Shown in pieces: positions 8,535 through 17,304 of a stretch of 64,000 nt of DNA. How positions within the stretch are numbered: the first letter of the stretch is position 1; every line of letters begins with the position of its first letter. The translations under genes and the position numbers were made by a program. Source of the stretch: Bin87 sp965207585 (GTDB lineage: Bacteria > Chloroflexota > Dehalococcoidia > Lucifugimonadales > UBA3495); the NCBI GenBank assembly GCA_965207585.1, contig CBDBMT010000003.1:2666001-2730000 (forward strand), read 5' to 3'. The notes under the pieces were generated by a model. The model searched no databases. It was not told where the DNA came from and worked only from the letters and a program-made list of their open reading frames with translations.

Positions 8535-8600
8535 TCCCGGCAAGTCTACGAATTTCGCAATATCAACGGCGGTAATGTCGCCCGGATTAGGAGTGCTACC

Positions 8601-9251
8601 GTGGCCGTGCTCCAAATGCGCGTTTTTCCCGATCCCATCCTGCGTCAGCGGGCCCGCAAGGTTACGCAATTTGACGCCAAACTGGCCCAGCTCGCCGCCG
8701 ACATGGCGGAGACCATGAACGCCCACCACGGCGTGGGCTTGGCCGCCAACCAGGTCGGCGTGCTGCAGCGCATGTGCGTGGTGAAAATGGAGGATTGGGA
8801 AGAACCCTTGGTCTTGGTCAACCCGGAGATTATGCGCCGGGAAGGTCTCCGCGACGTTGAGGAAGGTTGTCTCAGCCTGCCCGGCTATCGCGGGATGGTC
8901 AGCCGCTCCGAGCGCATCCGCGTTCGCTACCAGGACCTCACCGGCAAGCAGCAGCGTCTCCGCGCCGAGTGCATGCTCGCCCAGGCCATCGAGCACGAGA
9001 CCGATCACCTCAACGGCATCCTCTACATCGACCATCTCATCGCCCATGACCAGTTCTTCCGCATCCACGTCAACGAAGACGGCGACGTGGAATACCAACC
9101 CACCGGAGCTCCGGATGCCGCTGAACTCGAGGCCGCAGCCCGGCGCATGAACAGTCGCAACATCGAATCCCGGTCCAACCCTCCGCAGTTCGACCCCAGC
9201 AACGGCCGGCCCGCCACCCGCCAGGCCGACGACGCCACGGTCGCCGACTAG
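8601..9251 (+). CDS. def: Peptide deformylase
   Basis: A 216-residue metalloenzyme that removes the N-formyl group from new proteins. The three family motifs are present: GVGLAANQVG (motif 1), EGCLSLPG (motif 2, with the metal-ligand Cys) and the HETDH metal motif. Start chosen is GTG at 8601, seven bases after AGGAG and followed by the usual AVLQMRVFPDPILR opening; the TATAAT at 8529 supports it. The C terminus has an extra 45 or so hydrophilic residues beyond the catalytic domain (NEDGDVEYQPTG onward). The next gene begins 1 bp after the stop codon, so the two form an operon. Confidence 0.94.
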   Translation: MAVLQMRVFPDPILRQRARKVTQFDAKLAQLAADMAETMNAHHGVGLAANQVGVLQRMCVVKMEDWEEPLVLVNPEIMRREGLRDVEEGCLSLPGYRGMVSRSERIRVRYQDLTGKQQRLRAECMLAQAIEHETDHLNGILYIDHLIAHDQFFRIHVNEDGDVEYQPTGAPDAAELEAAARRMNSRNIESRSNPPQFDPSNGRPATRQADDATVAD

Positions 9252-9252
9252 C

Positions 9253-10722
9253 ATGGACTCCGCCAGCCTGATCACCCGGCTGGCCGGGTTCTTCGATTCC
9301 CAGATCAACACCCCGGCCTGGGTGGTCGGCGGTGTCGTCCGCGACGCCCTGTTGGGCCGCGAAATCCAGGACATCGACATCGCTGTCTCCGGTGATGCTC
9401 AAGCCGTGGGTCAGGCCGTTGCCGACCATCTCGGCGCAACTGCCGTGCCCCTGCCCGAGTGGAACATAGTCCGCGTCGCCCTGCCGGGCGTCACCGAAAG
9501 CGGGCGGCCCTTCCTGATCGACATCTCCGGTCATCCCGGCTCCATTGATGACGATCTCCGGTCTCGGGATTTCACGGTAGACGCCATGGGCATCCCCATT
9601 GACTGTTGGGATTCCGACGAGCGGTTCGACGCCATCATCGACCCCCTGAACGGTAAGGCCGATCTCGCCCGTCGTGTCCTGCGCGCGGGCAGCGATGGCG
9701 TGTTCGCCGCCGATCCCGGACGGATGCTCCGCGCCGTGCGCCTGGCCCAGCAGGTGGGCCTCCGCATGGAGCCGGACACCGCCCGCCTGATCCGCCGCGA
9801 CGCTCGCCTGCTGCACCGCGTGTCACCCGAACGCGTCCGCGATGAGTTCATGACCATCCTGGCCGCCACCGGCGCGCGCCCCCAGCTTGAGGTCCTGGAC
9901 CGCCTCGACCTCCTCTGCCGCGTGATTCCCGAGCTGGAATCTGCCAAGCGCTGTGAGCAGCCCCGGTCACACCACTACTGGGACGTCTGGGGCCACCTGC
10001 TTCACTGCGTCGAATATGCGGAAGAGGTCACCGCCGGCCACCGCAATAACGCCATCTACACCATGGCGCCCTGGACCGCGAAGGAGGACGCCTATTTCGC
10101 CGAGGTTATCGGCGACGGTCACACTCGCCGCACCGTGCTCAAGTTGGCGGCCCTGCTCCACGACATCGCCAAGCCCCAGACCCGCGCCGCAGATGCCGAC
10201 GGTCGGGTCCGCTTCCTCGGCCACAGCGAACAAGGCGCGGAAATCGCAGAACGGCGGCTCACCTCTCTGCGCATGTCCCGCCGGATCACCGACCTGGTTG
10301 CCGACATGGTGCTGCACCACCTGCGGCCAAGCCAACTCCGCGACGGGTCCGCCATGCCCTCCTCCCGGGCGATTTTCAGATTCTACCGCGATGTCGGAGA
10401 TGCTGCGGTGGATACGCTGTATCTCGCCATGGCCGACGTGCTGGCCGCCCGCGGCCCTGACCTGTCCCCGGAACGCTGGGCCAACTATGCTAGAATGATT
10501 GCCGCCGTTCTCGAATCCGGCGCCGAACAACCCGGAAATCACAACGGCAACCCACCCTTGATCAATGGCCACGACCTGATGGACGCTCTCAATCTCCCTC
10601 CCGGACCCCGTATCGGCTCCTTGTTGGCGCGCCTGCGCGAGGCCGAGGCGGTCGGCGAAATATCCAGCCGGGAGGACGCCATGGAACTGGCCGCCAGGTT
10701 GGCCGAACTGGGTGACCATTAA
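9253..10722 (+). CDS. CCA-adding enzyme/poly(A) polymerase family nucleotidyltransferase with HD domain
   Basis: A 489-residue class II tRNA nucleotidyltransferase-like protein. The pol-beta catalytic domain has VVGGVVRDALLG (about residues 26-37) and the D-x-D of IQDIDIAV (about 40-47). A tRNA-binding helical region follows (DPGRMLRAVRLAQQVG, about 155-170), then an HD phosphohydrolase domain with ALLHDIAKPQT (about 300). It would mature tRNA 3' ends by CCA addition or trim/tail RNA. A domain between the NTase and HD regions contains a HHYWDVWGHLLH stretch typical of the HD-containing subgroup. Whether it adds CCA, CC, A or poly(A) cannot be told from sequence. It is coupled to def. Confidence 0.85.
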   Translation: MDSASLITRLAGFFDSQINTPAWVVGGVVRDALLGREIQDIDIAVSGDAQAVGQAVADHLGATAVPLPEWNIVRVALPGVTESGRPFLIDISGHPGSIDDDLRSRDFTVDAMGIPIDCWDSDERFDAIIDPLNGKADLARRVLRAGSDGVFAADPGRMLRAVRLAQQVGLRMEPDTARLIRRDARLLHRVSPERVRDEFMTILAATGARPQLEVLDRLDLLCRVIPELESAKRCEQPRSHHYWDVWGHLLHCVEYAEEVTAGHRNNAIYTMAPWTAKEDAYFAEVIGDGHTRRTVLKLAALLHDIAKPQTRAADADGRVRFLGHSEQGAEIAERRLTSLRMSRRITDLVADMVLHHLRPSQLRDGSAMPSSRAIFRFYRDVGDAAVDTLYLAMADVLAARGPDLSPERWANYARMIAAVLESGAEQPGNHNGNPPLINGHDLMDALNLPPGPRIGSLLARLREAEAVGEISSREDAMELAARLAELGDH

Positions 10723-10900
10723 CAATACTCTGTGACCGTCGCCCCCATGGGATCAACGTACATAAATCCGTTTGTCTTCTTGATTCGCTCGACGTGCGCG
10801 TTCACTGCCTCGCGACAATAGCGGCCATATAACCGGGTCGAGCCCCACCGGCGCCGGGATGCGCCAGCCAATACCAGCATAGAGGTCTGGGATAGATAAC

Positions 10901-12736
10901 ATGCGACGACGCACCGTTTTGCTGACGATTTTCATTCTGGCGGTGTTGGGGGTTTCGGCCGCTTCGCTCGCTTTCCCGGAGATCCATATCGGGATACCCG
11001 GTGTTCCCCGTATCGATCGAGCCTCCACCGGCCCATTGGGTCTCAAGTTGGGCCTCGACTTGCAAGGCGGCGCGCACTTGGTTTACCAAGCCGACACCGG
11101 AACCGTCCTCACGGTCACCTTCCCCGGCGAGGCGGCGGCGGACACACCCGCCGTTGAAGAAGCCCTCGCCACCGTCGACTACCAGGGTGAGGTGAGCCAG
11201 TCCCAAGATGGCCTGACGTTCCGGATCTCCGGCGAGTTCCTCGGCCCCGAACGCCGCGCCGCCGTTCTCCAGGCTCTGATCGACGCCATCGCCGAACCCG
11301 TCGACTTCATCACCGACGACACGCCGCCGCCCACCAACGATCAGATGGAAGGCGTGCTCAGCATCATCAGCAACCGCGTCAACCTCTACGGAACCGAGGA
11401 GCCGATTGTCCAGCGCTTCGGCGACGACCGTCTCATCGTCCAGCTTCCCGGCGCCAGCGGTTCCGTCGTGTCCGTGCAGTTCGTCGAAAACGCCGACGTC
11501 GAGAAGCTGGGCAGCGTAATCTTTGATCAGGGTTACGGCACCGACGTTGAGAGCCGGGGAGAAAATCGCTTCCGCATCACCGCCGACGCTACCTTGGACT
11601 CATCCGAACGCGAGGCCCTACGGACCATCCTGGAATCTGAAGTGGGCGCAATCGTAAACTACCAGGTGACCGGAAGCATCGACGATGCCAAAGCGGTAAT
11701 CGGCGAAACTGCGCAGCTGGAGTTCCTGCGCCGCAAGTGTGGAGCGCCCATCGCCGCCGCCGAAGGCCGCTGTATCGCGCCATTCACGGACAGCAGTGTC
11801 GGCCTCACCGGCGACGATCTTGTGGATGCCTACGTCGGCACCGAACAGGCCACCGGCGCCTGGGTGGTCAATATCCAGTTCGACGATCGCGGCGCCGAGC
11901 TGTTCGGCCAGATGACCGGCGAGATCAACACCCAGAGCAACCCCCAGACTGACGAGGTCATCGCGGTGTTTCTCGACGGCCGTGAGCTCATCGCCCCAGT
12001 CGCCCGCGCCCACATCCGCGACGGTCGCAGCCAGATCTCCGGCAACTTCAACCGCGAAAGCGCCCGCAGGCTGGCCATCCAGCTCAAATCCGGCCGTCTC
12101 CCCGTGCCCTTGAACCTAATCCAGGAATCCGGCGTTGACTCGATATTGGGCAAGGAGTCCCTGGAGCGGAGCCTCCAGGCCGGTTTGGTCGGACTGGGCC
12201 TGGTGCTGGTGTTCGTCATCGCCTATTACCGCGCCGCCGGCGTGGTCGCGGCCGTCGCCCTGGTCTGCTATGCCATCGTCACTCTGGCGATTTTCAAGTT
12301 GGTGCCCATCACCCTGACCCTCCCTCACATTGGCGGGTTCATCCTGTCTATCGGTCTCGCCGTCGACGCCAACATCCTGATCTTCGAGCGTATCAAAGAA
12401 GAGATTCGTTTGGGCCGGTCCCTGGGTTCGGCAATGGAGGTGGGGTTCAACCGCGCCTGGCCGGCCATTCGCGACGGCAATGTCAGTACGCTTATCACCT
12501 GCGTGGTGCTGCTCTGGTTCGGCAACCGCTTGGGCGGCGGCTTGGTGAACGGCTTTGCCCTGACCCTGCTCGTGGGCGTACTCGTCAGCATGTTCACCGC
12601 GGTCCTGGTCAGCCGCAACCTGCTCCAGGCCTTGCAGGCCACGGGTCTGGGCCGCGCCGCTAACCTGTTCACCCCCGAAAAGATCCAACCCCGGTCCACC
12701 GGGCAGCGTCCTCAATCGGCCCAGGGGGGCCAATAA
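10901..12736 (+). CDS. secD: Protein translocase subunit SecD
   Basis: A 611-residue inner-membrane subunit of the Sec translocon accessory complex that uses the proton motive force to drive late stages of export. A first membrane segment (about residues 6-26) is followed by a large extracytoplasmic domain (LGLDLQGGAHLVYQ, about 50-63, through about 405) and then five membrane segments; the SecD hallmark SGRLPVPLNLIQE lies at about 400. ATG at 10901 has only a weak GGGATAG site. secF follows after 3 bp. The long periplasmic region with a possible insert around residues 205-255 is normal for this phylum. Confidence 0.95.
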   Translation: MRRRTVLLTIFILAVLGVSAASLAFPEIHIGIPGVPRIDRASTGPLGLKLGLDLQGGAHLVYQADTGTVLTVTFPGEAAADTPAVEEALATVDYQGEVSQSQDGLTFRISGEFLGPERRAAVLQALIDAIAEPVDFITDDTPPPTNDQMEGVLSIISNRVNLYGTEEPIVQRFGDDRLIVQLPGASGSVVSVQFVENADVEKLGSVIFDQGYGTDVESRGENRFRITADATLDSSEREALRTILESEVGAIVNYQVTGSIDDAKAVIGETAQLEFLRRKCGAPIAAAEGRCIAPFTDSSVGLTGDDLVDAYVGTEQATGAWVVNIQFDDRGAELFGQMTGEINTQSNPQTDEVIAVFLDGRELIAPVARAHIRDGRSQISGNFNRESARRLAIQLKSGRLPVPLNLIQESGVDSILGKESLERSLQAGLVGLGLVLVFVIAYYRAAGVVAAVALVCYAIVTLAIFKLVPITLTLPHIGGFILSIGLAVDANILIFERIKEEIRLGRSLGSAMEVGFNRAWPAIRDGNVSTLITCVVLLWFGNRLGGGLVNGFALTLLVGVLVSMFTAVLVSRNLLQALQATGLGRAANLFTPEKIQPRSTGQRPQSAQGGQ

Positions 12737-12739
12737 CGA

Positions 12740-13696
12740 ATGTTCAATATCGTCGGCAAGCGCGGCTGGTACTTCGTCATCTCGGCCCTGGTGATCATAC
12801 CCGGTCTGCTGTCCATGATTGCCCCGCCGGGTTGGATGTCCGGCGGCTCCGGCCTCCGGCCCGGCATCGACTTCTCCAGCGGTTCCGTGCTCACCGTCGC
12901 CTTTGTGGAGCCAGCCAACCCTGACGCGGTTCGCAATGTGCTGTCTACCGTCGGCCATCCCCAGGCGTTGGTCCAGTCCGTGGGCGAAAACTCCGTCCTG
13001 ATTCGCACCCGGGTGCTGGAAGAGGCGTCCGGCAACACGGTATCCGAACGCCAACGCATCGAGGACGCCCTGGAAGCGCAGGTTGGTCTCATCGATGCCT
13101 CCGGCGTCGACACTGTGTCCCCGATCGTCGCCCAGGAGACCGTGCGCAACACCTTCCTGGCCTTGCTGGTGGCGTCCGTCTTTATCCTGATCTACATCTG
13201 GTATGCCTTCCGCCGGGTTCCCCGGGCCTATCGCTACGGTGTGGCCGCAGTCGTCACCCTTGTCCACGATACTGTCATCGTGCTCGGCGTCTTCTCCATC
13301 CTCGGCCGTGTTCTGGGCATGGAAGTCAATGCCATGTTCATTGTCGGCATCCTCACCGTCGCCGGATACTCGGTCAATGACACCATCGTGGTGTTTGACC
13401 GCATCCGCGAGAACACTATCCGGGTGCCCGACCGGAGCCTCGAGGACACGGTGAACCTCAGCATCATTGAGAGCGTGGGCCGGTCCGTGAACACCAGCTT
13501 CACCACGTTGATGGTGCTGCTGGCCATGCTGCTAATCGGCGGCGAATCGATCCGCGAACTGTTGCTGGTAGTGGCCATCGGCGTGGTGATCGGGACCTAC
13601 AGCTCCATCTTCATCGCGGCCCAGTTCCTGGTGATCTGGGAGCGCCGCGAGTTCGGCCGCGTATTCACCCTCGGCCGCCGCGAAGCAACCGCATAG
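12740..13696 (+). CDS. secF: Protein translocase subunit SecF
   Basis: A 318-residue partner of SecD with six membrane segments: the first at about residues 11-29, an extracytoplasmic domain (PGIDFSSGSVLTVAF, about 42-56), and five clustered segments from about residue 130. The hallmark GYSVNDTIVVFDRIREN lies at about 213-229. It begins 3 bp after secD and is certainly co-transcribed. Length is typical. Confidence 0.95.
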   Translation: MFNIVGKRGWYFVISALVIIPGLLSMIAPPGWMSGGSGLRPGIDFSSGSVLTVAFVEPANPDAVRNVLSTVGHPQALVQSVGENSVLIRTRVLEEASGNTVSERQRIEDALEAQVGLIDASGVDTVSPIVAQETVRNTFLALLVASVFILIYIWYAFRRVPRAYRYGVAAVVTLVHDTVIVLGVFSILGRVLGMEVNAMFIVGILTVAGYSVNDTIVVFDRIRENTIRVPDRSLEDTVNLSIIESVGRSVNTSFTTLMVLLAMLLIGGESIRELLLVVAIGVVIGTYSSIFIAAQFLVIWERREFGRVFTLGRREATA

Positions 13697-13716
13697 GCCA
13701 AAGGAGCAGGGTTGTC

Positions 13717-14064
13717 ATGGCAAAGTACGAGGTCATACTGCTTCATTATCCCCCGGACGACGATATGCCCAATGGCTATTGGGTGGCCGATTGCCCGTCA
13801 CTGGCCGGCTGCGTTACCGATGGTGAAACTCGCGAGGAAGCTCTGGCGATGGCAGCCGACGTGATTGACTTCTGCCTCGAGGATGACCAGCCTATGGATG
13901 CCGCTGCGGCAGAACGCGAGAAAACCGTTACGTTGCGGCAGGTGCAAGAAGAAGGCGTAGTCATTGCCATTGAGACCCACCTGGTGGAACCCAGGGCGAT
14001 GACTGACGGGGAACTGGCGTCATGGCCGACCTCCGCCCACCTGGTTCCTGGCACAGCGAGCTGA
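13717..14064 (+). CDS. hicB: HicB-family antitoxin
   Basis: A 115-residue protein whose first 70 residues form the partial RNase H fold of HicB/UPF0150 antitoxins (YEVILLHYPP...GYWVADCPSLAGCVTDGETREEALAMAADVI). The C-terminal part has no clear DNA-binding motif. ATG follows a good AAGGAG site 20 bp after secF. The next gene, overlapping by 43 bp, is HicA-like; antitoxin-first order occurs in some HicBA loci. HicB neutralises the HicA mRNase and usually represses the operon. Confidence 0.75.
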   Translation: MAKYEVILLHYPPDDDMPNGYWVADCPSLAGCVTDGETREEALAMAADVIDFCLEDDQPMDAAAAEREKTVTLRQVQEEGVVIAIETHLVEPRAMTDGELASWPTSAHLVPGTAS

Positions 14065-14327
14065 AGGGCTGTGCCGAGTATTTTCGCAATCTCAAAACGG
14101 CGGACGTACTTTCAGCATACTTTCGGATGGGATTCGTCCGCGTAAACAACCGGGGGCGACATCACAAGCTACGTCACCGCCGGCTGAACTCGACGATGAT
14201 CATTCACCGGCACCGCGGCGAAATCCCGGAAGGCACCTTGGCACGTGCCGTTCGTCGGTCGGGCGTAACCGACGAGGAGTTCCTGGCCGCATTGGCTGGG
14301 GAAACGCCAGAGCGGTTCCGCGAATAG
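14022..14327 (+). CDS. hicA: HicA-family mRNA interferase toxin
   Basis: A 101-residue protein whose region from about residue 29 matches HicA: KTADVLSAYFRMGFVRVNN, then GRHHKLRH containing the catalytic-type histidine, IIHRHRGEIPEGTL, and the helix RRSGVTDEEFLAAL. The dsRBD-like fold cleaves mRNA. The in-frame ATG at 14022 overlaps hicB by 43 bp and gives about 28 residues more than usual at the N terminus; there is no clean ATG nearer the conserved start, so the true start is uncertain. It forms a TA pair with the preceding gene. Confidence 0.72.
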   Translation: MADLRPPGSWHSELKGCAEYFRNLKTADVLSAYFRMGFVRVNNRGRHHKLRHRRLNSTMIIHRHRGEIPEGTLARAVRRSGVTDEEFLAALAGETPERFRE

Positions 14328-14332
14328 CGCAA

Positions 14333-15400
14333 CTACCCGTTCGGCATTAACACTAATCGCCCCAACGGTGCCCGCTCCCTCACCATCCGCACCGCCTCGG
14401 CCACCCCCTGCTCGGTCAGGGGCAGCACATCCGATACGACCGGCTCGAGTTCACCCGACTCGGCCATCTCTACGCACCGCTCCAGTGTCCGCCGCGATAC
14501 TCCAGATACCCCGGTCAGCCGCAGGTCCCGGAATATCACCTCCGCCAGCCTCACGGCCGTTGGTTCCCCGGTCACGTCCCCGAGCAGCGCAATGCGCCCA
14601 AACTGCCCCAGGCACCGCAGGCTTGCGGGCCACAGCGGAGGCCCCACCGTATCGATCACCACGTCCGCGCCCGCGTCCTCCGTGAATGCCAGCGTTATCT
14701 CCGCCAGATCCGGCCCGTCTCCAACCTCAACCACCACCGACGCCCCCAGCCGTTCCAGCCCGGCCACCTTGCCCGGTGACGATGTCACGGCGATGACCTG
14801 CGCTCCTCTGGCCGCCGCCAGTTGCACCGCATGGCTGCCCAGCCCGCCCCCGGCGCCCGTTACCACCACCGTTTCTCCTTCCGAAACCTCCGCAGTGTCG
14901 ATGCTCGACAAGGCGACCCCGGCGGGACACGCCAGCAGCGCAGCCCGCTCAGCGGACAGCCCGTCCGGTAATCTCACCAACGCTGTCTCCGGGATGGCTA
15001 CATAATCCGCAAATCCCCCGTCCCTGCCATGTCCGATCCCGGCCCCATGCTCACATCGGTGTTCCCGACCGCCCAGGCACCGTGCGCAATTGCCGCAAGC
15101 TGCGGTCAACAGGCTCACCACCCGGTCCGCTTCCCGAAAAATGGTGGCGCCTGCTCCCAATGAAACTACGATGCCGGCTATTTCGTGCCCCAGCACTACG
15201 CCCGGCGCAACGCCCCGCCGCAGCGTTCCGGTCATCACCAGATAATCGTGGTGGCAGAATCCGCAGGCATCCACCCGCAGCAGCACTTCGCCGGGCCGGG
15301 GCGTCGGAACCTTGCGTTCCACCATCGCCAGCGTGGGTGGATTTCCGGCTGCCACCAGTGACAGCGCGGACATGGTTTTAGGAACAGGCAATTGTGTCAT
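14333..15400 (-). CDS. Zinc-dependent alcohol dehydrogenase (MDR superfamily)
   Basis: A 355-residue medium-chain dehydrogenase. Catalytic zinc ligands are in CGFCHHD (about residues 51-57) and GHEIAG (about 76-81). The structural zinc lobe is the four-cysteine C-x2-C-x2-C-x7-C run at about 108-122, and the Rossmann glycine motif is GAGGGLGSH (about 173-181). It reduces or oxidises an alcohol/aldehyde with NAD(P); the substrate is not predictable. It is convergent with hicA (5-bp gap) and its start codon is 92 bp from nfo, transcribed divergently. Confidence 0.88.
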   Translation of the reverse strand: MTQLPVPKTMSALSLVAAGNPPTLAMVERKVPTPRPGEVLLRVDACGFCHHDYLVMTGTLRRGVAPGVVLGHEIAGIVVSLGAGATIFREADRVVSLLTAACGNCARCLGGREHRCEHGAGIGHGRDGGFADYVAIPETALVRLPDGLSAERAALLACPAGVALSSIDTAEVSEGETVVVTGAGGGLGSHAVQLAAARGAQVIAVTSSPGKVAGLERLGASVVVEVGDGPDLAEITLAFTEDAGADVVIDTVGPPLWPASLRCLGQFGRIALLGDVTGEPTAVRLAEVIFRDLRLTGVSGVSRRTLERCVEMAESGELEPVVSDVLPLTEQGVAEAVRMVRERAPLGRLVLMPNG

Positions 15401-15492
15401 CGCCGCAATGGTAAACCACGACTCGTTTCTGCGATACTGTGCCGACTCCCGTCCTGCTGAAGCCCCGGCGGGATATTGTCGAGGTAATCGCG

Positions 15493-16353
15493 ATGATTAT
15501 TGGCGCTCACGTTTCCGCCGCCGGCGGCATCGGCAATGCCGTGGACCGCGCCGTCGATATCGGCGCGGAAGCCGTTCAGATTTTCGGGTCCTCGACCCGC
15601 TCCTGGCGTTTCAAACCGCTAACCGACGCTCAGGCGGACGCTTTCCGCGAGAAGAACGCTGAGGCCGGGTTGGCGCCGCCCTTCCTCCACGCCGTCTACC
15701 TGATCAACCTGGGCAACTCCAACCCGGAAAACGTGGACAAGTCGGTGACTTCGTTGGTCCAGTACATGCATCTCGCCGACCAGATCGGGGCCGGTGGCGT
15801 TATCTTCCATCCCGGCAGTCACGGCGGCGCCGGCTACGAGGGCGTCTTCCAGCAGGTCGTGGACAGTATTCATCGGGTGCTGGATCAGACACCCGAGGGC
15901 CCGCTGCTTTGCCTGGAAAACATGGCTGGCATGGGTCAGCATATCGGCGCGAAGTTCAGCGAACTGGGGGAGGTCATGCGCGCCGTGGACAGCCCTCGCC
16001 TGGGCATCTGCCTGGACACCCAGCACGCCTTCGCCGCCGGGTACGATCTCACCAATCCCGAGGGCGTCGCCGGAATGATCGACGAATTCGACCGCGACAT
16101 CGGCCTCAACCGGCTCAGCGCGGTGCACGCCAACGATTCCAAGCGACCCTGCGGTTCCGGAGTGGACCGCCACGACAACATCGGCGAGGGCCTGATCGGC
16201 GAGGAGGGCTTTGCCAGTATCATGTCCCATCCCGCCTTCGCTGACCTCCCCTTCTTCCTGGAGGTTCCGGGCTACGATAAAGATAATCGCGGTCCTGACA
16301 AACCTAACGTTGACATCCTCAAGCAAATCCGCGCCCGCGTGTCCGCCGGCTGA
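15493..16353 (+). CDS. nfo: Endonuclease IV (AP endonuclease)
   Basis: A 286-residue TIM-barrel AP endonuclease that cuts DNA 5' of abasic sites in base excision repair. It opens with MIIGAHVSAAGGIGNAVDRA and carries zinc-site motifs: IFHPGSHGG (about residues 102-110), LCLENMAG (about 137-144), GICLDTQHAFAAGYD (about 173-187), AVHANDSK (about 212-219) and FFLEVPG near the C terminus. The start was placed at ATG 15493 behind GAGG rather than at the longer frame start. The length is typical. Confidence 0.95.
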   Translation: MIIGAHVSAAGGIGNAVDRAVDIGAEAVQIFGSSTRSWRFKPLTDAQADAFREKNAEAGLAPPFLHAVYLINLGNSNPENVDKSVTSLVQYMHLADQIGAGGVIFHPGSHGGAGYEGVFQQVVDSIHRVLDQTPEGPLLCLENMAGMGQHIGAKFSELGEVMRAVDSPRLGICLDTQHAFAAGYDLTNPEGVAGMIDEFDRDIGLNRLSAVHANDSKRPCGSGVDRHDNIGEGLIGEEGFASIMSHPAFADLPFFLEVPGYDKDNRGPDKPNVDILKQIRARVSAG

Positions 16354-16366
16354 CCCCGCTGCTTCC

Positions 16367-16741
16367 ATGAGCCCCGACGAGTTTGAAGCCCTGGTGCAGC
16401 AGGCATATTGGGAGTTGCCCGAAAACTTCCGCGCATCCCTGGAGAACGTCGACATCCTGGTCGAGGACTTTCCGGGTCCTGAAGCGGTTGATGCCGAAGA
16501 CTTCTCCGACCACGACCACGGCGACAGTCTGCTCGGCCTCTACGTCGGCGTCCCCCTGGTCGATCGTTACGCCGCCGATCCCATGATGCCCGACCGCATC
16601 TACATCTACCGGCTGCCCATCCTGGACATCTGCGACACTCACGACGATGTTGTCCGGGAAGTGCGCACGACGCTGCTCCACGAAATCGGCCACTTCCTGG
16701 GATTAAATGAACAAGATCTGGACCGGCTGGGTTACGCCTGA
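16367..16741 (+). CDS. Minimal zincin-like metallopeptidase (DUF1025/COG3824)
   Basis: A 124-residue protein with the HExxH zinc motif in LLHEIGHFLGL (about residues 103-113) followed by the DLDRLGY ending that is typical of the minimal metallopeptidase-like domain family. N-terminal half: an acidic region with a conserved VEDFPGPE. Start is ATG 16367, 13 bp after nfo. The family is widespread in Actinobacteria and Chloroflexota; no substrate is established. Its end overlaps or abuts the pgpA start, suggesting co-translation. Confidence 0.82.
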   Translation: MSPDEFEALVQQAYWELPENFRASLENVDILVEDFPGPEAVDAEDFSDHDHGDSLLGLYVGVPLVDRYAADPMMPDRIYIYRLPILDICDTHDDVVREVRTTLLHEIGHFLGLNEQDLDRLGYA

Positions 16742-16751
16742 CTGGCGGGCC

Positions 16752-17303
16752 ATGACATGGCTTGACCGCTTGGCGTGGGTCATAGGCAGCGGTTTTGGCA
16801 GCGGATTCTCTCCGCTGGCTCCCGGAACAGCGGGGTCCGCCGCCGCCGCGGTTATCTACTGCGGCGTAATGCTGCTGCTGCCCAGGGATGCGGACTTTAT
16901 TCTACGGTATTTGATCGTCCTGCTGATGGCCGCGCTTGGATTCAGCATCGGTGTATGGGCAACCGGGCGCATGTCAACCGATGATAATCCCGACCCGGGG
17001 ACTGCCGTTTGGGATGAGTTTGTAGGCATGTGGCTGACGGCGCTGCCCACAACGACTCTGCCGTGGATTGGATGGCAGCATCCCTCAACCCTGTTTTGGA
17101 TTTCCGGGTGGGTCGCGGCGGCGTTTATCGTGTTCCGGGCTTTTGACACGCTGAAACCCTGGCCGTGTCGCCGCCTGGAACGGCTGCATGGCGGATGGGG
17201 CATCATGCTCGACGACGCCGCCGCCGCCGTATGGGGAGTGCTGACCATGCAGGTCCTCTTCTCAGCTGCCGCTTTGATGACCTTCCTGTTCTGGATGACC
17301 TAA
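16752..17303 (+). CDS. pgpA: Phosphatidylglycerophosphatase A
   Basis: A 183-residue membrane enzyme removing phosphate from phosphatidylglycerophosphate to make phosphatidylglycerol. Hallmarks: GSGFGSGFSPLAPGTAGS near the N terminus, DPGTAVWDEFVGMWLTAL in the middle, and FDTLKPWPCRRLERLHGGWGIMLDD, which carries the acidic catalytic residues; three to four membrane segments. ATG 16752 opens the conserved MTWLDRLAWVIG; ATG 16707 in the same frame would overlap the zincin gene by 35 bp and is possible. Confidence 0.9.
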   Translation: MTWLDRLAWVIGSGFGSGFSPLAPGTAGSAAAAVIYCGVMLLLPRDADFILRYLIVLLMAALGFSIGVWATGRMSTDDNPDPGTAVWDEFVGMWLTALPTTTLPWIGWQHPSTLFWISGWVAAAFIVFRAFDTLKPWPCRRLERLHGGWGIMLDDAAAAVWGVLTMQVLFSAAALMTFLFWMT

Positions 17304-17304
17304 A

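Noticed and set aside
8454..8600. Longer N terminus for peptide deformylase
   Set aside because: The extension is not deformylase-like, and the promoter TTTACA/TATAAT (8505-8534) lies inside it.
12116..13267. A 383-residue minus-strand open frame across secD and secF
   Set aside because: Composition is low-complexity (GDQ/H-rich), no homologous motif, and secD-secF are certain.
15619..16455. A 278-residue minus-strand frame opposite nfo
   Set aside because: It is a shadow of a sure endonuclease IV gene with no motifs of its own.
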